From positions 16,380 to 80,379 of the forward strand of contig LSYV01000010.1 of assembly GCA_001584585.1 (NCBI GenBank): a stretch of 64,000 bases of DNA. Reading direction: 5' to 3'. This document shows positions 24,632-37,100 of the stretch, piece after piece. Every line of letters starts with the position of its first letter. Within the stretch, counting starts at the first letter, position 1. The position numbers and the translations under genes were made by a program. This DNA comes from Gonium pectorale. Taxonomy: Eukaryota > Chlorophyta > Chlorophyceae > Chlamydomonadales > Volvocaceae. The notes beneath the pieces were generated by a model, which was not told the origin of the DNA, did not search any database, and saw only the letters and a list, made by a program, of their open reading frames with translations.

Positions 24632-25167
24632 CGAGGACGCAACACTTCCTCATTCGGAGCGCCAGCAGCGTGCGCCAACGTCAACAGAGCACCGACAGCT
24701 GCGAATCGGTCAATCGGAGCTAATGGGTTTCTGGGCGCCTCGGAAGCGCCGCACGAGGCATTTTGGCGCGAGCCCGAGGAGCAGCCCGACACGAGGCTCT
24801 TATACTTGTAATTGGCGGACGACAACAAACAGAATGTTATAACAGGAGACGGGTTCGGCGAGGAAGTGGATCCACGCAGCACGCAGTACAATGAGTGGAG
24901 AGCGAAGAAGAACGGGGAACAGTAGAAGCCTAATAGCCTTGCTGCTCGGCCCCACCGTGCTTCACAACCAAGCCCTTTTAACAGTCGAATACAGCAACCA
25001 TAGTTCCCTCACGCGCCACGTGCTGTTCGCGCATACCCAGCACATATCCCACACACTACTAGTACAACCTGCACTGAATCCTGTGGCTCATGCTTGACTA
25101 CTAGACACCCGACATCACATCGGTCTCGCGGGGCCCTGTATGGCGCCCGCCTAGCAAGAGCTCGCCC
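24632..25167. promoter_or_regulatory. Divergent promoter region between the SIM-rich gene and the GAF-kinase gene
   Basis: About 535 bp separate the inferred start of the minus-strand gene from the kinase start. It is noticeably more AT-rich than the flanking exons. No recognisable motif or coding frame was found. Confidence 0.4.
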
Positions 25168-28100
25168 ATGGGCTGCCTCTGCTTTGGCGGCGAGCCAGCC
25201 AGCAAGCCAGCTTCGTCGTCAGCCTCATCACCCGCGAACGGAGCGGCAGCACCGGGAGCTGCTCCGCGGCAGGCGCCCTACCAGGTAGCCTCACCACCTC
25301 CACCAGTCCCCAAGCCGCAGCCGGACGCGAAGGAGGCCTCCCCTGCGCCGTCACCGGCACTCCTTGCGGAGTCCGCTGACTCCTCCTTTCAAGCAGCAGC
25401 GATCCCCCCGTGGCAGAAGGACGCAATTATCAGTACCAGGAGTAGCGGACTGCCTTCCACGGTAACGGGCGGAGAGAAGTTGGAAGGGACGCCCGGCGGG
25501 AGCAAAGCTATGGCAGGAGCGAATCTCGCGGAAATCCTGCGCCTTAACCTTGGAGAGGTAAGGATCGCGCATTTCACTTTACATCCTGTCAAGCAAATGT
25601 GTGCACTCCGCCACATCGTTGCGAATCTCTTTCGGCCTTACGTGCCTCAGGTCAAGCTGGTCCTGCAGAAGCTTGCGTCGCTCAATCCGACGCCCACGAT
25701 TGCCTTGAACGAGGCATCCGAGCTTTTACAGAAGCACCTCAGCGTGGGCCTCTGCAGGTGCGGGCTCCGCTCCACCTCACTCCCGCAACACGCACAACAC
25801 CCTAGGCGAGGGGTTGACTTCCACCATGGCTTCTTATGCATCGCGGGGGCAGTCCCCAACCGTGGCCCCTAAACGCTCCGCCTAACTCGTAACCCCTCTC
25901 TCTCCCCCTTGCACTTCACGCAGCATCACCGGCCTCACGGATCACTGCACATCGTTTGTGCTGCTCGCTGCGTACGGTGTGGGCGCCCATGAGCTGGAGC
26001 GAACGCCGGTCATGCGCGGCTCGCAGTGGTCAGCCGCGCACCTGCTGCAGCAGCCCGTGTACCTCTACTTGACCGCTAAGAATGACGCCGAGGCTGCGCA
26101 GCTGCCCCTCGACTTCCAGGCGCTGTACAAGTACGGCCTGCGGTCGTTCCTGTCAATCCCCATATCGACCGACCACGAGGTCCTGTCGGTGCTGACCATT
26201 GCAAAGGAGGACGCGGACGGCTTTGAGGTCGAGTGGTGAGCGTTGCTCGGGAGTGACCTGGGGACTCGGCTCGGGAGGCGGAGCGGGAGGGTGTCTTGCG
26301 CGGACAGCTGTGCGCAGGGAAACGGGCGATGCACGGCTGCCATGCCATCGGCCGTCGGCACAGTCTGGACTCGGATTGTCGTGCCTATTCTGTAAGTCTC
26401 GGAGGTCGTACTGGCTGCTTCGTTGAAGTACATGGTTACCCCCATGCTCTTCCTTTGCGCAGCCCTTAGCCGGTACCGCCGTAACCCTCGCCCGTAACGG
26501 TTCGCCCGACTTCTCCAGGTGGGAGCCTATGCTGGGCTGCCTGTCCACAGGCCTGCTGTACTACCTGCGCAGCGAACAGACGCAGAACCTTTGCCAGCTG
26601 ATGCGCAACCTGGACGCCTCCCCCGACTACACCAACGTGATTCACCAGCTGCTGCGCGGCGCGCACAGCCTGCTGCTGCGTGCGACCAACATTCGCACCG
26701 GCTGCCGCCTGGCGCTGCTGCCCTCCGCCGACATGTCCCGCGCGCTCATATTCGAGCCGGACCGCGCCATGTCGGCGGCCGACGGCTTCGGCGCCGCCAC
26801 GCCCATAGACACGCGTGACAGCTCGCCGCAGATCCACGTCACGGAGATCCAGCTGGAAAACACGCTTCTGCTGGATGCGGTCCAGAAGGGCAAGGCCCGG
26901 TTCGTGTCCGACTGCGCGTCTTACATCCAATCGTGCATGAAGCCCGCGACGGACATCTTCATTTCGGGCCAGGAGATGGTCGCATCCATTGTGGTGCTGC
27001 CGCTAATCTTTGACGGGGTCACGTTTGGCGGCTTTTACGTGACTCTGGAGACGACGAGCAACTTCCAAAACATCAAAGACCTGCTTATGGGCCTTGTGAA
27101 CAGCGTGGTGCTGCTACTGGCCAAGCGACTGCAGCCGCAGCGGGACCAGATTTGGGACAGCATCCTGACGGTGAGAGTGTGACGCGGTGGGAAGGGCTGT
27201 GCAACAGGGGGTGCGCAAGGCGTTGGGCAGCAACCCTCCCGATGGCGGGTTGGGCCGCACGGGATCAGTACTCCAGCTATGGCTTTTGGGATCGGCCGGC
27301 TGGCCGGGGTGAGGCCAGGGACACATGGGGCCCTGACTGAAGGTGCCTACGCCGCAGCATGACCTGACTTGGGACAGGTCCGCGCATTGAGAGGGGTTGC
27401 AGTGGAGGCGGAGGCATGAGCTGCGGCGTCGAGCCTGGACGGGGTGCCGGGCTGGCCCAACGAGATGGACTTCACGTGTGCGGGCCGGGGCGGACAGTAG
27501 GAAGGCGCAGATGCGTGGGTACGCGCGGCACTGGCTTCCGGCGTGACGGGCCCAGCGGCTGTTGCTTCGGGCGGACAAGTGGACCAAGCGCATCAGGACT
27601 GGGGGCAGGAAAAGGGGGGCTATCTTGGGCCGACGAAGGGCCGGCATCCAATGCGCCCTGTCATACTGTTGGGCGCTTCCGCGCACCAGGGCTCTTCTGC
27701 TCCTAGCGTATCGCCCGGAAGCAGATCCTTCGGCTTCCTGTCTGTGGCGCATAGTTGTGTTTGGCGCGCCTTGCACCGTTCTGCCTTTGTCAGGCGCTGC
27801 TTACCTGATTGGCAGCTTAAGGGGTGGGCACCGACTAGCACGTTCTGCGATCTCCCCCTACCTCCTGCGCAGCGAGGCGGTCCCGCCAACCTGGATGACA
27901 AGGAGCGGTCCGAGAACCTGCCGCCGAGCTCCTCGGGCGGCCACGGCCAGGGCGACTCGATGTACCTCAACTCGGAGGGCGTGGCCAAGCCGGTGGTTGT
28001 CAAGCGCTCCTGCACGGAGGCCATGCTCAAGGCGAGTACTGTTTTCTGCAGCGTAGCTCTTGGGACGGCTGGGCCGGTGACCTTGCACCCTTCAATAGTA

Positions 28101-31100
28101 CCCTTTGGCAGGCTAAGGCGCCTACGATGAGGGCGCGATAAGGGGCTTCTCAAACGGCGTGAGAAGGCGTAACTCACGTTACATGCGCTTTTCACTCTGG
28201 ACCCATCATCCACGCGTCTGCACTATCAACCGTTCCCCGTGGCCAAATTCGGATTCATAACAGGTGCTGCAGCACGAGCTGCGCAAGACGCACGCCAAGA
28301 CGGCGCAGCAGCACGAGTGGATCGAGGAGCTCACGCTGACAGAAATTGTGGGCAAGGGCGGCTTTGGCGTGGTGTACAAGGGCACTTTCAAGGGGAGCGT
28401 AGCGGCGGTCAAGGTACGCGGGAGGGGAGGGGTCCGTTGCATAGGAAAAACGAAAAAGCGGCTGGAGAGCGGTGGTCATGTAACTCGGACGGCAGCGGCG
28501 CAGGCGTAGGGCTCGGCCCGTTCCACGGCGTATCAGCACTGGGTATGCTTCCTCAGTTGGCGCGCTTGGTGTTCATTTGCTCAGCGAAGGTGACGACACC
28601 CAGGTGGCAAGGACATGTTGCCCGCCAGCCATCGTGCTGCTTGCCTTTCCGGGGCCCAGCTGGGTTTGGTCGACGTGCAGCCCGGTCCCGGTTGCAGGTC
28701 ATGTACGCGCGACAGCACGAGCGGCAGGCCATGAAGGACGCGCTGGAGATGGCGGTGCTCACCACGGTGGGTAGCTAGCTAGCTGGCTAAACCGGGGTGC
28801 CCTGGGACTGGCTGCGTCCTCCGTGGGCGTGCCTACGGGTTGCTCCATAAGATCCATGGAGGTGCTACATGGACGGGCGGGCCGGTGCGATGGGATGTGG
28901 GCAGACGCACTTGGAAGCCGGAGGAGGTTGTGGTGATGGAACGGATGCATCATCTAGCGTGCCGTCCCAACCTGTGGCATCAGGCCTCCCGCAGCCGGTT
29001 CAGTTACTCTAGAGGGAGCTTGCGGCTCCCGTCAGGCGCTTGCAAGTTACACCGTGCCTGACTTCCACAAACTATCGTGCTATTTGAGCTACAAGGAGTG
29101 GGCTGGGCGTCCAGCCATGTACTGAAGTCTGGCGATCCCTCGCCTGATCTGGACCGCTAACGCTGGGACTGCCCTATCGCTGCGGATCGCAGGTGAGCCA
29201 CCCGCACATCATCCAGGTGTTCAACTGCTTCACGGACATGGTGGAGGACGCCAGCGGCACCAACTCGCCCAGCCCTGTGGAGGGGCGCATAAACGTCAGG
29301 TGGGTTGAGGGGCTCAGTTGTGGGGGTTTACGGGATACGAGACGGGGTGGCTCAGCAGGGGGATGGGGCCGTGATTGGGTGCGGGGGCCGGTATCCAGCC
29401 GAGACGCCGGACGCGATGAGGTTAAAAAGGGGCGGGAAGGGGGGTAGGTGGAACGTAGGCTGAAGGCACGCGTCAGCGGAAGGGGGGCAAAGGCTGTGTG
29501 GACGAGGCTTCGGACTATGGCGGTGGCCAGGCCACTCGCGATTCCCCAAGCATCACGGCCAGTAGAAGGCCGGGCTGGAGTGGGACTGAAAACAAGGGAT
29601 GATACGGTATGCAAGGGGCCCTGGACTGAAGAGTGGGGGACAACGGCCCAGCGCAAGCAGGACCCGCCGGATCTGCTTCTGAAGCGCACGTCCTAGCATC
29701 TCCCGTGCCCTGCAGAGCTCACAATCCAGGCTTGATTCATTGCTGAGCTCATTTTGCCGACCTGCTGACGGACCGCAGGTTCCGGCGCTTGCAGCCCGAC
29801 GAGGACCGCAGCCTGGCCACCTGCAACATCCTGGTCATGGAGTACTGCGACAAGGTGCGCAGCAGCCCCCTAGGCCCATTCCAGGCCCCACGGTGCCGTG
29901 GACGTTGCACGCACTTAAGCGTCGAGGACGGAGCCTGAGCGCCCCTCATGTTGCCGTCATGCTGAGAGGATTCGGTGGGCTACTGGGCAGTATGCTCGCG
30001 GTGGCATGAGGAGGGAGCGCCCCGCGCTCCGTCCTGTGCCCGGGCCGCCGACAGTTGAGACCCGCAGCCTAACACGATGTCGTCCTCACGCCGGTCTCGT
30101 GCCTTCTCGAACGGTGTCGGCCCATTTGCGTATCCCTGCCCGCAGGCCTCCCTGCGCCACGCCATGAAGAAGGGCGTGTTCCACAAGCGGCTAGGCAACA
30201 CGTCGGTGGCGGTGGACCTGTGCGCCATCGTGCAGGTGGGGCCACAGATGTCGCTGCCCTGCCCAGCACCTTCAACTTTTGCATCTGATGGCGGTGCTTT
30301 CAGCCCTCCTGCCCGCCCCCCGTGTTTGGTCAATCCTGACATTCGCGGCCCGCCATTGTGCAGGTGCTGATCGAGGTGGCCCAAGCCATCCAGCATCTGC
30401 ACTCGCTCAAGCTCATCCACTGCGACATCAAGGTGTGCTCTTGCGGCAAGCGTGGGAGGCCGGCGATGGGGTGGTCGTGGCGGCGCTTCATTTAGGGAAT
30501 GGCTGGCAACGGCGCTTGCCCTGGAGGTTTTGCATGGCATGTTTGTTGGGCTGAGTGCGGGCGGACGTCGACATCGCCTTCCCGTCGCGGATCAGGCTGG
30601 AGGGACGCGTCCCTGTTCCCTACTCTCTGTTCCCCGCAGTGCGCGTGCTGCACTGTTTTCCTTTGCCTCGCGCGGCACCGCCAACCCACCCACCGCGCTG
30701 GGCATGCGCCGAAGCTTTTCCGTCGGATATCATATCGGCATTTCTAATCTGAAAGGTCCCGACCTGCTAAACTGGGGCCCCGCCCCGTGGCCCCGCCCCC
30801 CCGCAGCCTGAAAACGTGCTGCTCAAGTCGGACGGCTCCAAGCCCATCGGCTTCGTGACCAAGCTCTCGGACTTTGGGTTGGCCAAGCTGCTGCGCGAGA
30901 ACTACTACATCGTCAACCGCTCCGGATCCGGAACCGTCACGCACCTGGCGCCTGAGCTGTTCCAGGTGCGACACCGGTATTGTCGTGTTCTCTGGATATT
31001 GGCTTGTGCTGCCACGAGAATAGAGCGCTCACGTCTTGAGTACACAATTTGTGCGCGCAATGGCGACACTGTCTTACTACGCGTAAAGGTGCCGGAACCT

Positions 31101-32137
31101 CCCAAAGTAGGCAACGATCGACTGTGTGTGCGTCGCGCGCTGCTCAGGTCGGCTCCAAGCTCACCACCAGCGTCGACACGTTCAGCTTTGGTAAGCCTAC
31201 TGGGGCGTCAGGGGGCATCGAGGGCCCTGGGTGCATCGCAAGGTGTACGCACGAGCATGGCCGTGGGAAGATGGATTGGCACAGGGCGGCCGGCGAGCCA
31301 TGCTTGTATACATAAGGCATGCTGTAGCCCCAGCATGCTGAGTATGCATGTTTGCCATGTATGATTCGTGCGGCGCTCCGAGTGAGAATGCACGCATGTC
31401 CTTGTAAAATGCCGCTCGTCGCTACCTGGCGGCTGCTGGACTTTCGGATCGCCGACACTTTCGGGAGCCGACGAAACGAGGCAAGGACCGGCTTGGCCGC
31501 CGGACGGGACATACGCTGCTGGCACCCAGCTCGTCGTTGTTCATTCTCCTTTCCTTTCAACCCCCCGTCGCTACCTCCGTCGCAGGGATCATGATGTGGG
31601 AGCTCTACACGGGACAGCGGGCGTACGGCGGTCTGGGACGCGACGCCATCATCGACAGGTGGGGGAACTGTCCAGATGCTGTAGTGAAGGTTGTTCAGCT
31701 GAGGCACATCGCCGCAAGGTACCCCGCACGCGCTTCACCCGCTAACGAGGAATGTGCTCCCGGCAGCGAGCACTCGCTTACCGCGTTCCCGCCCCCGTCG
31801 CCCTTCCACCTCCTCTCGCAGGGTGTACAAGAAGAAGGCGCGGCCCATCTTCCCGCTGGGCGTGCCGCAGCAGTACGCCGCGCTGGCCAAGGCGTGCTGG
31901 GACAACGACCCGCCGTCGCGGCCGCCCTTTACGCAGGTGCTGCTGCGCCTCTCGGAGATGCTCGCCTCCTTCACCTCCGCCTCGGCTCAGGCGGCGCAGG
32001 CGGCGCAACAGCCCGCAGCGGCCGCCGCCGCCTCGTCCGGCAGCACCCCGCAGTCCCCCGCGGCAGGAACGTCCGTCGCGCCGCCGCCAGCGGGCGCGGC
32101 CGCGGCGGCAGGCGCAGGGCCTAGCAGGATGGCGTGA
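25168..32137 (+). CDS. GAF-domain protein kinase (TKL-like Ser/Thr kinase) with acylatable N-terminus
   Basis: Fifteen phase-consistent exons give 923 residues: 25168-25557, 25651-25757, 25924-26235, 26519-27170, 27873-28031, 28264-28413, 28698-28766, 29193-29299, 29779-29854, 30146-30235, 30364-30432, 30807-30965, 31148-31190, 31586-31658 and 31822-32137. The start MGCLCF offers Gly2 and Cys3/Cys5 for lipidation, suggesting membrane attachment. Residues of about 165-490 form the GAF-like region (FVLLAAYGVGAHELE, LRSFLSIPIS, ASIVVLPLIFDGVTFGGFYV). The kinase domain occupies roughly 560-885: loop GKGGFG, beta3 Lys in AAVK, hinge MEYCDK, catalytic HCDIKPENVLL (HCD for HRD), DFG in KLSDFGLAK, LAPEL for APE, and VDTFSFGIMMWEL. 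Its catalytic residues look intact. The C-terminus is an Ala/Ser/Pro-rich tail. Intron 5 has a GC donor at 28032. It probably couples a small-molecule or redox signal to phosphorylation; the ligand is unknown. Confidence 0.9.
31502..31560 (+). repeat. Dispersed element, copy 2
   Basis: The copy starts GACGGGACATACGCTGCTGG, continues with CAGCTCGTCGTTGTTCAT and ends in CTCCTTTCCTTTCAA. It lies at the 3' end of kinase intron 13, with only about 25 bases (CCCCCCGTCGCTACCT...CGCAG) between it and the acceptor. Similarity to copy 4 extends upstream through GGCTTGGCCGCCGGACGGG. Confidence 0.8.
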
Positions 32138-33666
32138 TTCCGGGGTGAGCGGATGGCCACCCTGGCTGGGAGCAAACGGCACAGGAACGGATGAGTTGAT
32201 TGTTTCTGAAGATGAGGCAGGTGAGCGACAGAAGTGTCTTTCCGCGCGTCATGGATGCTGTGCGGGCCGTTTCTCACGGTAGTCGTCATGGGCGGCGGCT
32301 TCCCGAGTTCGGAGGGCGCGTTCGGGCTGGTCAGGCAGTACATGTCACGAGCGCACCTCGGCTGCTTTTCGTGCGAACTCGTGTTTGGGTGCCGCGGCGC
32401 CCATAAGTTGTTTTGAACACTTGCCTCGTCTGGGCTGAAAGCCTCCCGAAGCAACGTAGCGGTAAGCTACAGGAATGCCTATGGCTGGACCTGCTCAAGC
32501 TCTGATGCGCTAGTGGCCGTCGCCCGGTGTGTGGGGCGGGTTCATCGGGTATCGGGTACATCCCATAAGGGTATGCCGCAGCGCAGATATTTGGTTACGG
32601 CTGCCCGCTGCATTTGCGACAGCCTTGGTGCCGCGGCTGCCAGTCAGCAAGCTCATTCGCTGGCCGCTGTGCGTGCGTGAGCCGGGTTGGCGGCGTGCCT
32701 TGGGTCGGCTTGGTGGTAGAAGAATGATGCAGCTGCCTTCCGGCAACGTCGCGCGCTGCTGAGCTGCCGCTTTCAGATACTATTGCCTCCACGTGGGCGG
32801 CTTGGATGTGGGCCCTACTTGTGTGCCTGGTTGAGCGCCGTTTGGCTTGGTGTTTGTTGCGAGCTCAATACAGCATGTACATCCCTGCGCGAGGTCTGTG
32901 GCGAGGTGTACTGCTCCCAAATCATTGCCCTTGGTGCAAGTTGGTCGAACATGTGTGGTGGTGTGGCTGGGGCCGGTGACAAGCGCAAGGCGCACATGCG
33001 CCCTGCACCATGAGCACCGCTGGCGAGCTCTGTCGCAGTCGGTTGCGCATGGCTCGTCACCGAAGGCAGCTGAGAAGGCAGGACAGCTCCGCTCCAGTTT
33101 TCGGTGCGCTTCGTGGACGGTTGCATCGTAGCTCGCGGCTTTTCTGTGGGTAGGCCTTGTGCCAGCCCTGCCGGCTGTGGGGGCTACGTGGGGAGGTTTG
33201 CGGCTTCCTGCCAGTCTGTGGGCCTGTCGGGGCCGGACTGTTGGGTACGCCGGCTTTCGCGCAGCAGAGGGCACTGTGCGTGTTGCGAGGCCGTGTGCGC
33301 TTCAGGTGGGTGCGTTGTGGCCAGATGGTGGTATTGGGGCTTTCGCATGTCGCATATGCATGGGTCGCACCTGGTTCTGGAACACTCAACCATGGTTGGC
33401 CGACCGTCGCAGTTTGAGCACTGTTAATGGATGATTGTTGGGATGGGGAGGTGGTGTTATGCGCATCATTTATGACCCAGAGGGGTTATGCATAGTACCG
33501 CGGAGCAAGTGCATCTTCATGCTCCTCAGGATTGTGGCAATGCAGCACGCTTGTCGTCCTGTGCCTTCACGGCCGTGGGCCCCTGTGTAGACTGCAGAGT
33601 GTTGAGGTCTCTTTGCATGCCGTAGTGTTTATTGGAGCCCCAGCTGGTGTGCGGACTTGCCGTTGC

Positions 33667-33671
33667 TGTAA
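33667..33671 (+). terminator. Candidate poly(A) signal TGTAA for the kinase gene
   Basis: It lies about 1.5 kb after the kinase stop codon on the same strand, which would imply a long 3' UTR. Confidence 0.35.
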
Positions 33672-33727
33672 GTACCATGAGTTGTGAAACGTGCGTGAAA
33701 CGTGCCCCAGGTAAGGCGCAGCCTCGC

Positions 33728-33732
33728 TTACA
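33728..33732 (-). terminator. Candidate poly(A) signal TGTAA for the GCIP gene
   Basis: It reads TTACA on the plus strand, about 410 nt past the GCIP stop codon in the direction of transcription. Confidence 0.5.
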
Positions 33733-34138
33733 TTGCCTTGCCCGTTTCTGGTTCTCTTTTTTGCTACGCATGCACCTGCATACACTGAACAAGGCGTTCC
33801 TGCGCACCCTGGACAGACTATCGTAGACCGCGGGCCGCCGCCGCGCGGGCAGGTCTTGCGCAACCTGGCAAAAGACTGTACCGCAGGGCCAAGATGCATA
33901 CCCTCGTACCTCCCAACACGGCCATGCGTGCCTGGCACCCGTACGGCTTCGACACAGTACCCAGGCACGAGCTCCGAGCTGCATTGCTCCGGCGCGTCAC
34001 AGGAGATGCAGACCCCGCTACGAAGTGGGCAACGCCGAGCTCCGCTCCTTCGACCTCATCAATGGCCACACAGTGGCTCGCTGCGCGTAGGTGCTGAGCG
34101 AGCCTCTCTAGAGGTTAGCGTGACGCTCCAGCCTGCAC

Positions 34139-37100
34139 CTACGCGGCAGTTGGCCCCGCCGCGCGTGCCAGCGCGTCTGTTAGCTTCCCCGCCGCCGCCT
34201 CCACCTTGCCCCGCGCCGCTGCCAGCTGCTGCCGTACGACCTCGGTCGCGTAGGTCTCGGGGAACTCGTCCAGCATCAGCTCCAGGGTGGTGGCCACCGA
34301 CTCGCAGCCGCCCTGCAGCTCGTCCTCGTCCTCCTGCAAAGAAGAAGGGGCAGGGAGCGGCCACACAGGCCCGATGGTTGCGGTCAGGAGACAGCAAGCG
34401 AGGAGGGAAGCCGAGACAGGGAGGGCCAGATTGGACACAGTTGGGCACAACAGAGACGCGACGGTGCAGTGCGAGCGGAGCGAAGCGGGCAAGGCATAGC
34501 GACCAGAGCAAGTCAGGAAACTGCACTGGTTGCCAGCGCGCTGGAAAGCGGCAGTGCAGCATTGCGGCGACGACGACAGTCGGCGGCAAAAAGGGCTGCG
34601 GCAGCTGCCCAGTACGGCGGCTGGCTGGCGCCTGGCAGCTTATGGCAAAAGACCAGGCCGCCAGGAAAGACCCCACGCCCGATGTGCTGGGAGCGCCCAT
34701 GCTTCTGAGACCACCGACAACATGCGGATTGTACCGGGTATAAAGGCCAGGGCCAGCAGCATGCCGGCGTAGTGCCCCCGCCCGCGCTGCTAGGGTCTTA
34801 CGCCGTCTCCAGCAGCGCTGTACACCGTAAGGGTACACAACGTCCATGCCAGCTGGCGGCCCTCCTTCGCAACCTTCCGTCGGCCGTCCGCACAGCAGTA
34901 CACCAGGTGAAGTCCGACAAACCGGGTAAGATGGCAAGCCGGTCTTTGGGGGGCGGGACGAACGTCACATGCCTTGAATTGTACCCGCCCGCCCTACCGG
35001 AAATGTCGCGCCTTCGGGTGTGTATGACGGGAGAGAGGCGGGCTCCCTCTTTCTCTGCAGATTTCTCTTTTTTCGCACAGCTGCACAGCATGCCCCCCAC
35101 ACCGCCAACCTGGTGGCCGGCCCCGCCAGTTACGTGTACCCACGTGTGGAGGATAGAGGCAGGCCACCAGCGCCTCGCAGCCAGAGCGCAGCTTGGCCCC
35201 GTGCCAGGCCAGGCTCTCCCAGTCGTCCAGGCAGTGCTCGGGACCGACGGCGGGGCCTAGGGGAGGGGGCGCGCGAGGGCCGCAGCGAGGGGAGTCCGCC
35301 AGTCCGTCATGATAACCACTTGCGACAGTGGAAATGAGGGCGGGCCCGGGCCCCAGAAGCAAACTTTCGGAAAGATGGTAGGCGAGGACGAGCAAGTGCG
35401 GATGCGTGCTCAAACCCGCTGCAACACCAGAGCGACGGCAGCCTGCCACAGTAACGTGCGAGCCAGCCCAACGCCTCGCCGGCAACTGGCGGCCAAATTG
35501 CGACCCGCCCCGGCCCCCACCCGCAGGCTCCGTGCCCCTCCCCATTCCTCGCGCCAGGGCCCAGCCGCCGCTGCATCGCTCACCCTCCAGCAGCGGCCGA
35601 CTGACCGCCCGCAGCGCCGCCTGCGCCGCCGTCAGCAGCTCCGCCGCCGCCTCCGCCGTCCGCAGCTCAGCGGTACTAAGCGTGCCCATCTCCCGAAAGT
35701 CATCCGAGTCTCCTTCCTCCTCGTCGTCCTCGTCTTTATCCTCCTCTTCGCCCCCGTTGCGGCAGGGCTGCCCTCTCCCACTGCTGCTGACGTCGCCCTC
35801 CTCCCTCCCCTCGCACTCGCCGCCGGCACCGGGTGCCACCGCGGCCTCGCCCTGCCCTTCCCCTGTTTGGCCGGGGCTCCCCACCGGCTCCGCGAGCTCC
35901 TGACGGGATGACTCAACCAGCTCATCCAACTGCCATTTGACACGCGGTGTGCGGGAGCACGGGATGTACGGCTTTTGATTCTTATGTTTGGCAGCGACTG
36001 ACGGGGGCGATCAGACCAGGACCAAGAACAAGCGGATGAACGCAATCGTGTGCAAATAAGGAGTGTATAATCGAGGTGGGATGCGAGGGTAAGGGCCGGG
36101 TACATGACGCTGTGGTGCCAGCCGAGCTCCGCTTTCATCGACCCTATCCGGCAGCCCCACTACCGTTGCCCGTCTATCTGATTTGACTCCTCGTGCGCTA
36201 CCTTCAGACCCCTAGGCCCGATACCATGACACCCGCTCCACCTCTGCGGTGCACCCCTCCCGCCCGTCGACGGGACATACGCTGCTGGCGCCCAGCTCGT
36301 CGTCATTCATTCCCCTTTCCCTTCAACTCCCGCCCGTCGCAGCGCGCCAAGAGCCACGGCCCCTGCCTTGGCCCCCAGGGTCCCACCTCCCTTGCCGCCG
36401 ACTTTATCCCGCTCATGACATCCGCCAGCTGCCTGAACAGGCACGCTTTGTTGTCCAGTGGCCCTCCGCAGAGCCCGTCGCATGCGGACCACACCTGGCC
36501 TGCCGGGCCGGCGGGCAGCCGGGGCAGCCGAGGAGAGGGTTTAGGGAGAAGACATGGACAATACGTTCAGCCAACACACATGGGGAACTTGGCGCACAGG
36601 TAAGCACATGACCCTTGTTGCATCTTTGCGAAAGTTGTGTTTTGGTGATCCTCTCAGTAACGTCCTGACTGTGCACGTCGGGCCTCTGCCGCAACGGTAG
36701 GATTGCATGCTGAACCCTCGCGGCTGATGGCCTGTGGGCACTGCCCTGCCCGGCTGCCCGGCGTCATGCGTTACGGCCCATTTACCATCTTCACTACCCC
36801 CGCCCGGGCGAGCCCGGCTGTCCCCGCGGGGTCCCCCTCTCCCCGCCGGCCGCTGCTTACCAACACATCTCCGCATCTCATCCGGCCCAGCGGACGCCTG
36901 TGGAGCCGCACCGGGAAGAGACAAGGAAACAGGCATGGGAACGACCGCTTTGCAGAAGAATCGGCGCCTGCGCCGCGCCGGCAAGGTGCAGGGTACTGAG
37001 TGCTCCTTTCCTCCATTCCTCTGTACAGCTTCCCACCAATATAGGAGGCTCGCTTCTGCCAGGATGGAGGGCCCTGGTAACACCCAGGCAACACCCTTAA

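Larger units (their letters stand above)
32138..34138. other. Convergent 3' region between the kinase and GCIP genes
   Basis: About 2 kb without a supportable coding frame. It probably holds long 3' UTRs from both sides, because the first plus-strand TGTAA noted (33667) and the minus-strand TGTAA (33732-33728) lie only about 60 bp apart. Confidence 0.5.

Noticed and set aside
33733..34743. 336-codon plus-strand open frame
   Set aside because: It overlaps the GCIP last exon on the opposite strand and has no recognisable protein content.
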